This document shows positions 32,455-42,174 of a stretch of DNA of 64,000 nucleotides, piece by piece. Within the stretch, counting starts at the first letter, position 1, and each line of letters opens with the position of its first letter. Position numbers and translations under genes: made by a program. The DNA comes from Streptomyces sp. NBC_01235 (lineage in GTDB: Bacteria > Actinomycetota > Actinomycetes > Streptomycetales > Streptomycetaceae). The notes under the pieces are model-generated. The model had not been told where the DNA came from, did not search any database, and saw only the letters and a program-made list of their open reading frames with translations. The stretch spans positions 10,788,001 to 10,852,000 of the forward strand of contig NZ_CP108513.1 in NCBI RefSeq assembly GCF_035989285.1. The letters are read 5' to 3'.

Positions 32455-33438
32455 TCAGAGCCGGCCCGGCGGCAGCCCCGCGCTCTGGTCGACGGGCACG
32501 GCCTTCCCTGGGCCCTTGCCATTGCTGTAGCCGTTGCCCGCCAGCGTCGCGCCCACCTCCGCGGCCTTCTGTCGCAGCCAGATGTGGCCCGCGTCCTGAG
32601 CGTGCACCGGGTGCCACCACATCGCCTCCCGCACCGGTACCGCCTCGAAGGGGCAGGGCAGGACGCGCACCGCGGCGGAGCGGACCGCCTTGCGCGCCAG
32701 GCGCTCCTGGATCATCGCGATCCGGCGGGTGCCCTCGACCATGAGGGGCAGCAGCTGGAAGGTCTGCACGGACACCTCCACCTGGGGACTGATCCCTATC
32801 ATGCTGAGCTGGCGGGCGGCCGGGGCGTCGTAGGGACGCTGGTAGACGGCCCAGGGCAGACGCCCCAGCTGGTCCAGGGTGAGTTCGTCACCGATCTCGG
32901 GATGGTCGTCGGCGACCAGGAACAGCCAGCGGTCCTGGTGGAGGTCGACGGCGGGCAAGCCGTCGATGACGCCGTGCGGCATCAGCAGTCCGTCGACGGT
33001 GCTCAGCACCGCGGCGGAGTTCTCCACGACGGACGGTGCCGGGTGCTGGAAGGTGAGCCGGATGCCGGGTGCCTCCTCGTGCAGGGTGCGGGCGAGTGCG
33101 GCACCGAACACGGCCGCGCCGTAGTCGGAGGCGAGGAGGGTGAACTCTCGGCTCTCCGCGGCCGGGTCGAAGTCGGCCTGGCTGGCGAAGACCCGCTCCA
33201 GCAGGTCGCACGCGGTGGCGCTGCGGTCGCGCAGGGCGGCGCCGAGCGGTGTCAGCTCGTAGGCGTTGCCGGTCCGGGCGAGCAATTCGTCGTCGAAATG
33301 GCGGCGCAGCCGGGACAGCGCAGCGCTCATGGCCGGCTGGCTGAGGCCGATGCGCTCGCCGGCCCGGGTGACGTTGCGCTCCTCCAGCAGCGCGCGAAGG
33401 GCGAGGACCAGATTGAGGTCGAGTCGGGACAGGTTCAC
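32455..33438 (-). CDS. LysR-family activator of the aromatic catabolic operon
   Basis: A 327-residue LysR regulator starting at GTG 33438 behind AGGTGA. The winged helix is canonical: LDLNLVLALRALLEERNVTR, AGERIGLSQPAMSAALSRLR and FDDELLARTGNAYELTPLG. The periplasmic-protein-like effector domain begins near residue 90 and resembles the NodD/LinR type. The C-terminal 25 residues are a Gly/Pro/Lys-rich tail. It is divergent from the catabolic operon at 33559, and the T-N11-A palindrome at 33465-33479 lies between them. A pathway intermediate is the likely co-inducer. Confidence 0.92.
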   Translation of the reverse strand: MNLSRLDLNLVLALRALLEERNVTRAGERIGLSQPAMSAALSRLRRHFDDELLARTGNAYELTPLGAALRDRSATACDLLERVFASQADFDPAAESREFTLLASDYGAAVFGAALARTLHEEAPGIRLTFQHPAPSVVENSAAVLSTVDGLLMPHGVIDGLPAVDLHQDRWLFLVADDHPEIGDELTLDQLGRLPWAVYQRPYDAPAARQLSMIGISPQVEVSVQTFQLLPLMVEGTRRIAMIQERLARKAVRSAAVRVLPCPFEAVPVREAMWWHPVHAQDAGHIWLRQKAAEVGATLAGNGYSNGKGPGKAVPVDQSAGLPPGRL

Positions 33439-33464
33439 CGGGCAATCACCTAACAGCGAGAGTC

Positions 33465-33479
33465 ATCCATGACATGGAT
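33465..33479 (+). promoter_or_regulatory. LysR binding site, ATCCATG-A-CATGGAT
   Basis: A perfect 15-base palindrome containing T-N11-A (TCCATGACATGGA), 27 bases from the lysR start and 80 bases before the first operon gene. Position and symmetry fit a LysR recognition-binding site. Confidence 0.75.
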
Positions 33480-33558
33480 ATGGCGCATCCACAGGATTAA
33501 TTTCCGTGATTCGTCGATCGGGGCCAGAGTAGACCGCAACCCAGCAGGAGGAAATCTG

Positions 33559-34542
33559 ATGGCAATGCTCGCGCAACCTGCCGGCTCGTTCGCGCTCGGC
33601 ACCTTCTCCGCCCAGGACGGGGAGCCGTTTCCCGGCCTCTTGGCCGAAGACCGGGTACTCGATCTGCGCAGCGCCCTGGACTGGGCGCCATCGGGTCTGC
33701 GCGCCGTGGTGGAGCGGTGGGAGGAGACCCTCCCCGTCCTGCACGCCCTGGCGGACGAGGACGCCCTCGGCTGGCGGCCGCTGGAGGGCCTGCGGGTGCA
33801 CGCCCCCATCGAGCCGCGGCAGATCTTCCAGTCCGGCGCCAACTACCGGCAGCACGTGATCGACCTGGAGGTCGCCCACCGTTCCCCCGACGACCCCCGC
33901 ACCGTTGAGGAGGCACGCGCGGAGATCGCCGCGGTCATGGACCGCCGGGCCGCCGAGGACCTGCCCTACGTGTTCATCGGCCTGCCCAGCGCGATCACGG
34001 GCCCCTACGACGACGTGGTCCTGCCCTCGTGGGCCGAAAAGCCGGACTGGGAGTTGGAGTTGGCGGCCGTCATCGCCAAGCCCGCCTACCAGGTGACGGT
34101 CGAGGAGGCCCTGGAGTACGTCGCCGGCTACACCATCGCCAACGATCTCACCGACCGCGCCACCGTCTTCCGCCGGGACATGAAGGCCATCGGCACCGAC
34201 TGGCTGCGCAGTAAGAACGCTCCCGGTTTCACGCCACTCGGCCCGTGGCTCGTACCTGCCGAGTCGATCGCGGACACCGGTGACCTGCGGGTCACGCTCA
34301 AGCTGAACGGCGAGACCATGCAGGACGAGTCCACCAAGGACATGCTCTTCGGGGTCGCACGCCTGGTGTCGTACGCCTCGCAGACCGCCCGACTGCTGCC
34401 CGGCGACCTGGTGTTGACCGGCAGCCCGGCCGGCAACGGCATCCACTGGGGACGCCTGCTGCGCGACGGCGACGTCATGGAGGGTTCCATCACCGGTCTG
34501 GGCGTGCAGCGCACCCGCTGTGTCGCGGAGGGAACGGCATGA
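33559..34542 (+). CDS. Fumarylacetoacetate hydrolase-family protein (first copy)
   Basis: A 327-residue FAH-fold metal-dependent hydrolase or isomerase, acting on acylpyruvate-type ring-cleavage products. Catalytic-domain landmarks are IFQSGANYRQHVIDL, DWELELAAVIAKPAYQVTVE (the E-x-E metal ligands), YTIANDLTDR and LTGSPAGNGIHWGRLL. AGGAGG with 7-base spacing precedes ATG 33559. The stop overlaps the start of the next gene by ATGA. It is the first gene of the operon controlled by the divergent LysR. A second, distinct FAH paralogue is at 38937. Hydrolase, decarboxylase and isomerase activities all occur in this family. Confidence 0.9.
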   Translation: MAMLAQPAGSFALGTFSAQDGEPFPGLLAEDRVLDLRSALDWAPSGLRAVVERWEETLPVLHALADEDALGWRPLEGLRVHAPIEPRQIFQSGANYRQHVIDLEVAHRSPDDPRTVEEARAEIAAVMDRRAAEDLPYVFIGLPSAITGPYDDVVLPSWAEKPDWELELAAVIAKPAYQVTVEEALEYVAGYTIANDLTDRATVFRRDMKAIGTDWLRSKNAPGFTPLGPWLVPAESIADTGDLRVTLKLNGETMQDESTKDMLFGVARLVSYASQTARLLPGDLVLTGSPAGNGIHWGRLLRDGDVMEGSITGLGVQRTRCVAEGTA

Positions 34543-35500
34543 GCCTGGACCGCCGCGACCCGGAGGGCGCGATCGCCGAGGCCGCCAAGGCGTACTCCAA
34601 CTGGGGGCGTTGGGGTGAGGACGACGTGCTCGGCACGCTGAACTTCCTCGACGAGGCCAAGCGGCGCGAGGGCGCGGCGCTCGTGCGCCGCGGCGTCAGC
34701 TTCTCGCTGTCGCAGCGGTTCGACATGAACGGCCCGCAGAAGGGCTGGCGCCGGCGGACCAACCCGGTGCACACCATGCTCGACACGGGCACCGACGCGG
34801 CGCTGGGCAACCAGGGTTTCCCGCACGGCATCGGCGGCGCGGACGACGTGATCGCGATGCCGCTGCAGTGCTCCACCCAGTGGGACGGCCTCGGGCACAT
34901 CTTCGACCACGGCAAGGCGTGGAACGGACGGGCCGCCGAGAAGGTGGTCACCGCCGACGGAGACCTTGTCACCGGCATCGAGCACATGCACCGTACGTCG
35001 CCGGCCGCGGCGTGCTGCTCGACGTGGGCCTGGTCGTCGGCACGGACGGCGAGCTGCCCGACGGGTTCGCCATCACCGAGGAGCACCTCGAGCAGACCGC
35101 CGAGGCCCACGGGGTGACCGTCGGCCGCGGCGACATCGTCCTCGTCCGCACCGGACATCTCGCCCGCGCCCGGCGGGGCGGCTGGGACGACTACGCAGGC
35201 GGCCCCGCGCCCGGCCTGTCGTTCACCACCGCCGGCTGGCTGCACGGCACCGAGATCGCCGCCATCGCCACCGACACCTGGGGTTTCGAGGCGCGCCCCA
35301 ACGAGTTCGACAACGCCTTCCAGCCGCTGCACCAGGTCGTCATCCCCAACATGGGCCTGCTGATCGGCGAGATGTGGGACCTCGACGCACTCGCCGCCGA
35401 CTGCGCCGACGACGGCGTGTACGAGTTCTGGCTCACCGCCGCTCCCCTCCCCATCACCGGAGCCGTCGGCTCCCCGGTCAACCCCATCGCCGTCAAATAG
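34539..35500 (+). pseudogene. Cyclase-family metal hydrolase, interrupted by a -1 frameshift
   Basis: The first frame reads AIAEAAKAYSNWGRWGEDDV, RRGVSFSLSQRFDMNGPQKG and LQCSTQWDGLGHIFDHGKAW up to TGIEHM (codon at 34986). A one-base deletion just after 34988 moves the remaining coding into another frame: PYVAGRGVLLDVGLVVGTDG, GDIVLVRTGHLARARRGGW and VVIPNMGLLIGEMWDLDALA, ending at 35500. The two parts together make a normal 320-residue cyclase or kynurenine-formamidase-like hydrolase. It is either a sequencing error or a recent inactivation. The upstream gene overlaps it by ATGA, so translational coupling is intact. Confidence 0.82.
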
Positions 35501-35700
35501 GCCGCTCAACTGCCGGATGTGCCCTTCCCCGGACAGCAGCGGCGCATCCGGCCCCCACCGCTCCACCCGGTTCACCCGGTCCGCCCGCTCCACCTGCTCC
35601 GCCGGTGACCCGTCACACCCCTGGCCCGCACTCGCAGCGGGCGAGCCGCAGCCCCCGCCGCCCGAAGTCGCGCGGCCCAACCCCGGGAGGAATCCCCGAC

Positions 35701-36864
35701 ATGGCTGACAGCCGCACTCTCCCCCAGCCTCCGGCCGGGGGCACACCCACCGTCCTGGTCATCGGCGGGGGCGCCTCAGGCAACGCCGTCACCATCCTGC
35801 TGCGCCGGGCCGGCATCGCCGTCGACCTGATCGAGGCCAAGCCGGACTGGAACGCCACCACCGGCTCCGGCATCACCCTCCAGGGCAACGCCCTGCGGGT
35901 CCTGCGCGAACTGGGCGTGTGGGAACAGGTGAAAGCCTCCGGATACGCCTTCGGCTCGCTGGGCGTGACGGCCCCCGACGGCACCGTCCTGTTCGTCGCC
36001 GAGGACATCCAGACCGGCGGGGAGGACCTGCCCGCCACCCTCGGCATGCAGCGCCCCCAGCTGCAGCAGATCCTCATCGACACGGTCCGCGCCTCCGGCG
36101 CCGACGTTCGCCTCGGCACCACCGCCGAAGCGCTGGAGCAGGACGCCGACGGCGTGTCGGTGCGCTTCAGCGACGGCAGCGAGGGCCGCTACGACCTGGT
36201 GATCGGCGCCGACGGTCTCAACTCCGCCACCCGCGCCGCGATCGGCATCACGGACAAACCCGCCCCGACCGGCATGGCCATCTGGCGCATCGCCGCCCCG
36301 CGGCCCGAGAGCGTGACGCGCACCGACCTCGCCTACGGCGGCCCCGCCTACATCGCCGGCTACTGCCCCACCAGCGAGAACACCATCTACGCGTACGTCG
36401 TCGAAGGGTGCCGCGACCGCGCCTCCATCGACCCGGCCACCTACGCCGACGAGATGCGCCGCCTGGCGCAGAGCTACGGCGGGGTCTGGCCGGAGATCAC
36501 CGAGCACATCACCGACCCGAAGAAGGTCAACTACACCTGGTTCGACCACCTGCTGGTCGAGGACTCCTGGCACCGGGGCCGGGTCGTGCTCATCGGCGAC
36601 GCCGCCCACTGCTGCCCGCCCACCATGGCCCAGGGCGCGGCGATGTCCCTGGAGGACGCCCTCGTCCTCGCCGAGCTGCTCACCAGCGGACGGGACTGGG
36701 ACGGCGAGCTGCTCCAGGCCTACCACGACCGCCGCATTCCCCGGGTGCGCACCGTCGTCGCGGCGTCCATGCAGATCGGCCAGTGGCAGCTGGACGGCGT
36801 GCGCGACGCCGACATGGCCGGGCTGGTCGGCCGCACCATGAACCTCCTCAAGGAGCGCCCGTGA
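35701..36864 (+). CDS. FAD-dependent aromatic monooxygenase
   Basis: A 387-residue class A flavoprotein hydroxylase. The dinucleotide-binding motif VLVIGGGASGNAVTILLRRA is at residues 18-37, the DG motif VIGADGLNSATRAAIG is mid-protein, and the second FAD motif GRVVLIGDAAHCCPPTMAQG is near residue 295. GGAGG precedes ATG 35701. The length without a C-terminal extra domain fits the salicylate or 6-hydroxynicotinate hydroxylase group, which hydroxylates phenolic or heteroaromatic acids using NAD(P)H. Its stop overlaps the next gene by GTGA. A 200-base Pro-rich non-coding gap separates it from the cyclase gene. Confidence 0.92.
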   Translation: MADSRTLPQPPAGGTPTVLVIGGGASGNAVTILLRRAGIAVDLIEAKPDWNATTGSGITLQGNALRVLRELGVWEQVKASGYAFGSLGVTAPDGTVLFVAEDIQTGGEDLPATLGMQRPQLQQILIDTVRASGADVRLGTTAEALEQDADGVSVRFSDGSEGRYDLVIGADGLNSATRAAIGITDKPAPTGMAIWRIAAPRPESVTRTDLAYGGPAYIAGYCPTSENTIYAYVVEGCRDRASIDPATYADEMRRLAQSYGGVWPEITEHITDPKKVNYTWFDHLLVEDSWHRGRVVLIGDAAHCCPPTMAQGAAMSLEDALVLAELLTSGRDWDGELLQAYHDRRIPRVRTVVAASMQIGQWQLDGVRDADMAGLVGRTMNLLKERP

Positions 36865-37871
36865 CCACCACCGCATCCTCCGCGCCGACCATCGACATCC
36901 ACGCCCACCTCCTGCTCCCGGAGGTCGAGGAGGCCGTCGCCGGTCATCCCGGTCTCGCCGAGGCCCGCGCCCTCGACGCGCGCCGCAACGGCCCGGCGGC
37001 CCTGACCGTGAACGGTCCGATGGTCGGCGCGCGCGTGCCCAAACTGACCGACGCCGCGGTGCGCCTGGCGGCCATGGACGCGCAGGGCGTGGACATACAG
37101 CTGGTCAGCCCCTCGCCGTCCCACTACCACTACTGGGCCGAGCCCCAACTGGCCGAGAAGGTCTGCCGGCTGGCCAACGAGGGCACCGCCGCACACTGTG
37201 CGAAGGCTCCCGACCGCCTGCACGGCCTGGGCCTGGTCCCGCTCCAGCATCCCGACCTCGCGGTCGGCCTGCTCGACCACGCCCTGGACCAGGGGCTGAG
37301 GGGTGTGGAGATCTCCTCGCACGCGCCCGGCCACGAACTGTCGGACCCGGCGTACGAAGCCCTCTGGTCCCGTGCGGAGGAGACGGGCGCCTTCCTCTTC
37401 CTGCACCCGTTCGGCTGCACCCTCGACGAGCGCCTGGACCAGTGGTACCTGTCCAACACCGTCGGTCAGCCCACCGAGAACGCGGTCGCCCTCTCCCACC
37501 TGATCTTCTCCGGCGTCCTGGACCGCCATCCGGGCCTGAAGCTGATCGCGGCACACGGCGGCGGCTACCTGCCCACCCACATCGGCCGCTCCGACCACGC
37601 CTGGCGGGCCCGCCCCGACGCCCGGGGCTGTGAGCGGGAACCGAGCAGCTATCTGAAGCAGCTGTACTTCGACTCCCTCGTCCACGACCCTCAGGTGCTG
37701 CGGGAGCTGCTGCGAGCGGTCGGCCAGGAACGGGTCCTGCTCGGCTCCGACTTCCCCTTCGACATGGGCACCGACGACCCGCTCGGCGCGCTGCGCGCCG
37801 CGGACCTGCCCGACACCGACTTCCACTCCGTCCGCGGCGGAAACGCCGCCGCTCTGCTCAACCTCGTCTGA
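36861..37871 (+). CDS. Amidohydrolase-family decarboxylase or hydrolase (ACMSD-like)
   Basis: A 336-residue TIM-barrel amidohydrolase from GTG 36861, overlapping the preceding stop by four bases. The HxH metal pair is at residues 14 and 16 (IDIHAHLL), the barrel His is in LKLIAAHGGGYLPTHIGR, and the metal Asp is in VLLGSDFPFDMG. The segment HPFGCTLDERLDQWYLSNTV resembles the 2-amino-3-carboxymuconate semialdehyde decarboxylase and 5-carboxyvanillate decarboxylase group. In this pathway it may decarboxylate an aromatic acid or a ring-cleavage product. It is followed after 12 bases by the dioxygenase. Confidence 0.88.
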   Translation: MTTTASSAPTIDIHAHLLLPEVEEAVAGHPGLAEARALDARRNGPAALTVNGPMVGARVPKLTDAAVRLAAMDAQGVDIQLVSPSPSHYHYWAEPQLAEKVCRLANEGTAAHCAKAPDRLHGLGLVPLQHPDLAVGLLDHALDQGLRGVEISSHAPGHELSDPAYEALWSRAEETGAFLFLHPFGCTLDERLDQWYLSNTVGQPTENAVALSHLIFSGVLDRHPGLKLIAAHGGGYLPTHIGRSDHAWRARPDARGCEREPSSYLKQLYFDSLVHDPQVLRELLRAVGQERVLLGSDFPFDMGTDDPLGALRAADLPDTDFHSVRGGNAAALLNLV

Positions 37872-37883
37872 GGAGGACCCCCC

Positions 37884-38822
37884 ATGAGTAACCGCCTGCT
37901 CACCCACCTCCGCCACGTCGACCTCGCCGTGCCCGACTACGACAAGCAACTCGACTTCTACGCCGGCGTCTGGGGCCTGACCAAGGTCGTCGAGGACTCC
38001 GGCATCTCCTTCCTCGCCGCCGAGGGCTCCCCCGAGCAGTACGTCGTCCGGCTGCGCAAGGCCGACGAGAAGCGCCTCGACCTCGTCTCCTACGGCGCCG
38101 CGAGTCCGGCCGACGTGGACACGCTCGCCGAGCAACTCCTCGCCGGGGGTGTTGAGCTGGTCACCCAGCCGGGCAAGGTGGAAACACCCGGCGGCGGTTA
38201 CGGCTTCCGCTTCTTCGACGTCGACGGCCGCACCATCGAGGTCTTGGCCGACGTCGAGGTGCGGCAGCACCGCAAGATCGAGGAGAAGGAGTCGATCCCG
38301 GTCAAGCTGTCGCACGTCGTCCTCAACTCGCCGGATCTGGACAAGACCAAGGCGTGGTACGAGGAGCACCTCGGCTTCCGGCTGTCCGACACGCTCGGTC
38401 ATCCGCACATCGGCGACGTCATGCACTTCATGCGGATCAGCAACCAGCACCACTCCATGGCCATCGCCAAGGGCCCGCACACCTCGCTGCACCACATCTC
38501 CTTCGAGATGCGCGGAATTGACGAGTACATGCGCGGCTCCGGCCGTGTCATCCGCTCCGGCGCCCGCAAGATCTGGGGTCCGGGACGGCACATGGCGGGC
38601 GACAACACCTTCACCTACTTCCTCGACCCGCACGGCAACACCGTCGAGTACACGACCGAGTTGGAGCTGCTGGACGAGGACACCTGGCACCCGCACGTCT
38701 ACGACTTCTCGAACCCCGAGGTCACCGACCAGTGGGGCACCGCCAACCCCATGAACGAACTGGTCACCAAGGAGTCCTTCAACGACGTCGACCGCGGCGT
38801 CTTCGTCGCCCCGCCGGTCTGA
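37884..38822 (+). CDS. Type I extradiol ring-cleavage dioxygenase (VOC fold)
   Basis: A 312-residue enzyme with the two-domain vicinal oxygen chelate layout of catechol 2,3-dioxygenases. Metal ligands are visible in the C-terminal domain as His144 (KLSHVVLNSPDL), His204 (SLHHISFEM) and Glu255 (GNTVEYTTE). The N-terminal domain opens THLRHVDLAVPDYDKQLDFY. AGGAGG precedes the ATG. It is predicted to open a dihydroxylated ring next to the diol, giving a semialdehyde or keto acid for the FAH hydrolases. Substrate class cannot be fixed. A strong hairpin follows the gene. Confidence 0.92.
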   Translation: MSNRLLTHLRHVDLAVPDYDKQLDFYAGVWGLTKVVEDSGISFLAAEGSPEQYVVRLRKADEKRLDLVSYGAASPADVDTLAEQLLAGGVELVTQPGKVETPGGGYGFRFFDVDGRTIEVLADVEVRQHRKIEEKESIPVKLSHVVLNSPDLDKTKAWYEEHLGFRLSDTLGHPHIGDVMHFMRISNQHHSMAIAKGPHTSLHHISFEMRGIDEYMRGSGRVIRSGARKIWGPGRHMAGDNTFTYFLDPHGNTVEYTTELELLDEDTWHPHVYDFSNPEVTDQWGTANPMNELVTKESFNDVDRGVFVAPPV

Positions 38823-38840
38823 TCGGCGAAGCCCTGAGTC

Positions 38841-38892
38841 CCGGGGGCGCGGTGGCCCAGTCACTGCCCTGACTCCCATGCCGCGCCCCCGG
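38841..38892 (+). terminator. Hairpin between dioxygenase and second FAH gene
   Basis: CCGGGGGCGCGG (38841-38852) pairs with CCGCGCCCCCGG (38881-38892) across a 28-base loop, inside the 114-base gap. It may reduce read-through or protect the upstream mRNA, splitting the operon into two expression levels. Confidence 0.55.
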
Positions 38893-38936
38893 CCTTCGTG
38901 CCCACCCCGCACGCCGACAGCCGACAGGAAACCGCC

Positions 38937-39908
38937 ATGCGTTTCGCCACGTACGAGTACCGCAACCGACGCCACGTCGCCGTAGTCGAAGAGGACGGCA
39001 CGCTCCACGCCCTGCCCGGCGTCAGCTCACTGACCGGCCTGCTCGCCGAGGGAGGCGGCCTGCCCGAGCTGCTCGACTCGGGCTCCGCGGTCCTCGACGT
39101 CCCGGCCGGTCCCCACGTCTCCGAGGTACGACTGCTGGCGCCGCTCCAGCCGCCCACCGTGCGGGACTTCGTCACTTTCGAGGAACACGTCGAGGGCGTA
39201 CGGCGGTCCGTGGACGGGGCTGCCGGGGTACCGGAGCGGTGGTACGCGGCCCCGACGTTCTACTTCGGCAACCCCTACGCGATGTACGGGCCGCACGACG
39301 ACATCCCCATGCCGCCGGGGTCGAGCGTGCTCGACTTCGAGCTGGAGGTCGCCGCCGTAATCGGAAAGGAGGGCCGCGACCTCACCCCCGAGCAGGCCCG
39401 CGACCACATCGTCGGCTACACCGTCCTCAACGACTGGTCGGCCCGGGACCTGCAGTCCGCCGAGATGAAGGTCGGCCTCGGCCCCTGCAAGGGCAAGGAC
39501 ACCGCCACCACGCTGGGTCCTTACCTGGTCACCGCCGACGAGCTGGGTAAGTACCGCGACGCGGACGGCTTCCTGCGCCTGGCGCTCACCGCCGAGATCA
39601 ACGGCGAGGTCGTGGGCAAGGATCTGCTGTCCAACATGAGCTGGACCTTCGAGGAGATGGCCGCCTACGCCTCACGCGGCACCGTCGTCCGCCCCGGCGA
39701 TGTCCTCGGTTCCGGGACCTGCGGAAACGGCGGCTGCCTCGCCGAGCTGTGGGGTGTCCGGGGTGAGCAGTCCCCGCCTCCTCTGAAGCCTGGCGACACG
39801 GTCACCCTCACCGTCGAGGGCATCGGCTCCGTCTCCAACACCGTGGTGGCAGGCCCGGACCCCATGACCGTTCCCGTCGCCCGACGCCGCACGAGGGAAC
39901 GGCCGTGA
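38937..39908 (+). CDS. Fumarylacetoacetate hydrolase-family protein (second copy)
   Basis: A 323-residue FAH-fold protein with N-terminal domain MRFATYEYRNRRHVAVVEED and full catalytic domain: VRDFVTFEEHVEGVRRS, DFELEVAAVIGKEGRDLTPE, GYTVLNDWSARDLQSAEMKV and VLGSGTCGNGGCLAELWG. The NDWSARDLQ and GSGTCGNG signatures place it nearer true fumarylacetoacetases and 2-keto acid hydrolases than the first copy. AGGAA precedes ATG 38937. It overlaps the SDR gene by GTGA. It probably hydrolyses the ring-cleavage product. Confidence 0.91.
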   Translation: MRFATYEYRNRRHVAVVEEDGTLHALPGVSSLTGLLAEGGGLPELLDSGSAVLDVPAGPHVSEVRLLAPLQPPTVRDFVTFEEHVEGVRRSVDGAAGVPERWYAAPTFYFGNPYAMYGPHDDIPMPPGSSVLDFELEVAAVIGKEGRDLTPEQARDHIVGYTVLNDWSARDLQSAEMKVGLGPCKGKDTATTLGPYLVTADELGKYRDADGFLRLALTAEINGEVVGKDLLSNMSWTFEEMAAYASRGTVVRPGDVLGSGTCGNGGCLAELWGVRGEQSPPPLKPGDTVTLTVEGIGSVSNTVVAGPDPMTVPVARRRTRERP

Positions 39909-40681
39909 CCGATCTCCATCCCTGGGGGCACCTCCCGGCCGAAGGCTGGGGGAGGCTCCTGGGCAGGGTCGTCGTGGTCACGGGCGCGGCCGGTGGCCAG
40001 GGTGCCGCGGAGGCCGAGGCGCTGACCCGCGAGGGCGCCCGGGTGATCGCCACCGACGTCACGGAGTCACCCCGCTGCCGCCGTCTCGACGTCACGAGCG
40101 AGAAGGACTGGGCGGAACTCGCCGCCGACCTGCGTGAGGCGTATGGGCAGGTGCACGGCCTGGTCAACAACGCGGGCGTCACCTGGCGGGCCCGGATCGA
40201 CGACGTACGCCCCGAGGACATGGCCCGGGTCCACGCGGTCAACGTCACCGGCCCGCTGCTGGGCATCCAGCACCTGGTCCCGCTGATGCCACCCGGCTCC
40301 TCCATCGTGAACGTCGGCTCGTCCGCCGCGCTCACCGGCCACTACCCGGTCGCCTACACGGCCAGCAAGTGGGCGCTGCGCGGCCTGTCGCGGACCGCCG
40401 CCATGGAACTGGGGCCCGTGGGCATCCGCGTGAACATCGTCCACCCCGGCTTCATCGAAACGGACATGACCGCCTCCGCGGCGCCCGCGTTCCGAGAGGC
40501 GAACGTCCGCGAGACACCGCTCGGCCGCACCGGAACCGTCGACGAGATCACCCCGCTCGTCGTCTTCCTTCTCTCCGACGAGGCGTCCTTCATCACGGGG
40601 GCCGAGATACCGGTCGACGGCGGACTCACCGCGCACGGCGGCGCCAAATCGATCTCTGACGCCCTGCGCGTGGACGCCTGA
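39905..40681 (+). CDS. Short-chain dehydrogenase/reductase
   Basis: A 258-residue classical SDR from GTG 39905. Cofactor motif [30 protein letters not shown], catalytic Ser in [14 protein letters not shown] and [11 protein letters not shown] (YxxxK), followed by HPGFIETDM and the C-terminal [19 protein letters not shown]. The T-G-x3-G-x-G motif is slightly varied (TGAAGGQG). It is predicted to oxidise or reduce a hydroxy or keto intermediate of the catabolic pathway with NAD(P)H. It overlaps the previous gene by four bases and lies 46 bases before the CoA-transferase. Confidence 0.92.
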   Translation: MTDLHPWGHLPAEGWGRLLGRVVVVTGAAGGQGAAEAEALTREGARVIATDVTESPRCRRLDVTSEKDWAELAADLREAYGQVHGLVNNAGVTWRARIDDVRPEDMARVHAVNVTGPLLGIQHLVPLMPPGSSIVNVGSSAALTGHYPVAYTASKWALRGLSRTAAMELGPVGIRVNIVHPGFIETDMTASAAPAFREANVRETPLGRTGTVDEITPLVVFLLSDEASFITGAEIPVDGGLTAHGGAKSISDALRVDA

Positions 40682-40727
40682 ACCGGCGACCACGCAGGAC
40701 AGACACGACAGAAAGGCCCTCCCTCCC

Positions 40728-42164
40728 ATGGACAAGGTCCGCGCGAACGCCGCCGAGGCGGTCGCCGACATCCCCGACGGCGCGTCGCTGGCCGTCGGCG
40801 GCTTCGGCCTCAGCGGCATCCCCGGCGTGCTCATCCAGGCACTCCACGCCCAGGGCACCACCGGCCTGGAAGTCGTGTCGAACAACTGCGGCGTGGACGG
40901 GCGCGGACTGGGAGTCCTGCTGGCCGACGGCCGGATCGCCCGTGTCACGGGCAGTTACGTGGGCGAGAACAAGGAGTTCGCCCGCCAGTACCTGTCGGGC
41001 GAGCTGGAGGTGGAGCTGGTGCCGCAGGGCACGCTGGCCGAACGGCTGCGCGCCGGGGGAGCGGGCATCCCCGCCTTCTACACCCCGGCAGGGGTGGGCA
41101 CCCAGGTCGCCAAGGGAGGGCTGCCCTGGCGCTACCGGCCCGACGGCACGGTCGCGGTGGCCTCCCCGCCCAGGGAGACCCGCGACTTCGCGGGCCGCGC
41201 GTACGTCCTGGAGCACGGCATCACCACCGACTTCGCCCTCGTACGGGCCTGGCGCGGCGACCGCCACGGAAACCTGGTCTTCCGTAAGTCCGCCGCCAAC
41301 TTCAACCCGCTGGCCGCGATGGCGGGCAGGATCGCCGTCGCCGAAGTGGAGGAACTGGTCGAGCCGGGCGAGCTGAGCCCGGACGAGATCCACCTGCCGG
41401 GCGTCTTCGTCCAGCGGATCGTGGTCCTCACCCCGGCCGAGGCCGCCGACAAGCAGATCGAGCGCCTTTCCATTTCCGCGTCTTCGACACGAGGGACCGT
41501 ACGCATGAGCACCACCCTCGGAACGCAGCTGGGCTGGACCCGGGACCAGATGGCCGCCCGCGCCGCCGCCGAACTCACCGACGGTTCGTACGTCAACCTC
41601 GGCATCGGCCTGCCCACCCTCATCCCCGGCCACCTTCCCCCCGGCGTCCATGTGGTCCTGCACTCCGAGAACGGCATCCTGGGCACGGGCCCGTACCCGA
41701 CCGAAGCCGAGGTCGACCCCGACCTGATCAATGCCGGCAAGGAGACCGTCACGGTGCTGCCTGGGGCCTCCTTCTTCGACTCGGCCCTGTCCTTCGGCAT
41801 GATCCGGGGCGGCCACATCGACACCGCCGTGCTCGGCGCGATGCAGGTCTCCGCCGCAGGCGACCTGGCCAACTGGATGATCCCCGGCAAGATGGTCAAG
41901 GGCATGGGTGGCGCGATGGACCTCGTCCACGGCGCCCGGCGCGTCATCGTCCTGATGGAACACACCGCCAAGGACGGCAGCCCGAAGATCCTCAAGGAGT
42001 GCACCCTCCCACTCACCGGCGAACGGTGCGTCCACCGCATCATCACCGACCTCGGCGTCCTCGACGTCATACCCGAGGGCCTCGCCCTCGTGGAGTGCGC
42101 GCCGGGTGTCACCGCCGAGGACATCGCCGCCCGCACCGAAGCACCTCTGATCCGGAAGCCATGA
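40728..42164 (+). CDS. 3-oxoacid CoA-transferase, fused A and B subunits
   Basis: A 478-residue single-chain CoA-transferase. Subunit A spans residues 1-245 ([53 protein letters not shown]), and subunit B spans residues 260-478 with the catalytic Glu in [10 protein letters not shown] and [20 protein letters not shown]. It moves CoA from succinyl-CoA to a 3-oxo acid such as 3-oxoadipate, the last activation step before thiolysis; no thiolase is in the window. The joint region retains GAGGG and an in-frame ATG at 41505, so separate B-subunit synthesis is possible. It is the last gene of the operon and is followed by a strong terminator. Confidence 0.93.
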   Translation: MDKVRANAAEAVADIPDGASLAVGGFGLSGIPGVLIQALHAQGTTGLEVVSNNCGVDGRGLGVLLADGRIARVTGSYVGENKEFARQYLSGELEVELVPQGTLAERLRAGGAGIPAFYTPAGVGTQVAKGGLPWRYRPDGTVAVASPPRETRDFAGRAYVLEHGITTDFALVRAWRGDRHGNLVFRKSAANFNPLAAMAGRIAVAEVEELVEPGELSPDEIHLPGVFVQRIVVLTPAEAADKQIERLSISASSTRGTVRMSTTLGTQLGWTRDQMAARAAAELTDGSYVNLGIGLPTLIPGHLPPGVHVVLHSENGILGTGPYPTEAEVDPDLINAGKETVTVLPGASFFDSALSFGMIRGGHIDTAVLGAMQVSAAGDLANWMIPGKMVKGMGGAMDLVHGARRVIVLMEHTAKDGSPKILKECTLPLTGERCVHRIITDLGVLDVIPEGLALVECAPGVTAEDIAARTEAPLIRKP

Positions 42165-42174
42165 ACCATGGACG

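Noticed and set aside
36720..39008. A 762-codon minus-strand frame across the catabolic operon
   Set aside because: It crosses three forward genes that have conserved catalytic residues, good ribosome-binding sites and overlapping starts. The translation is Val/Gly/Glu-rich and without motifs.
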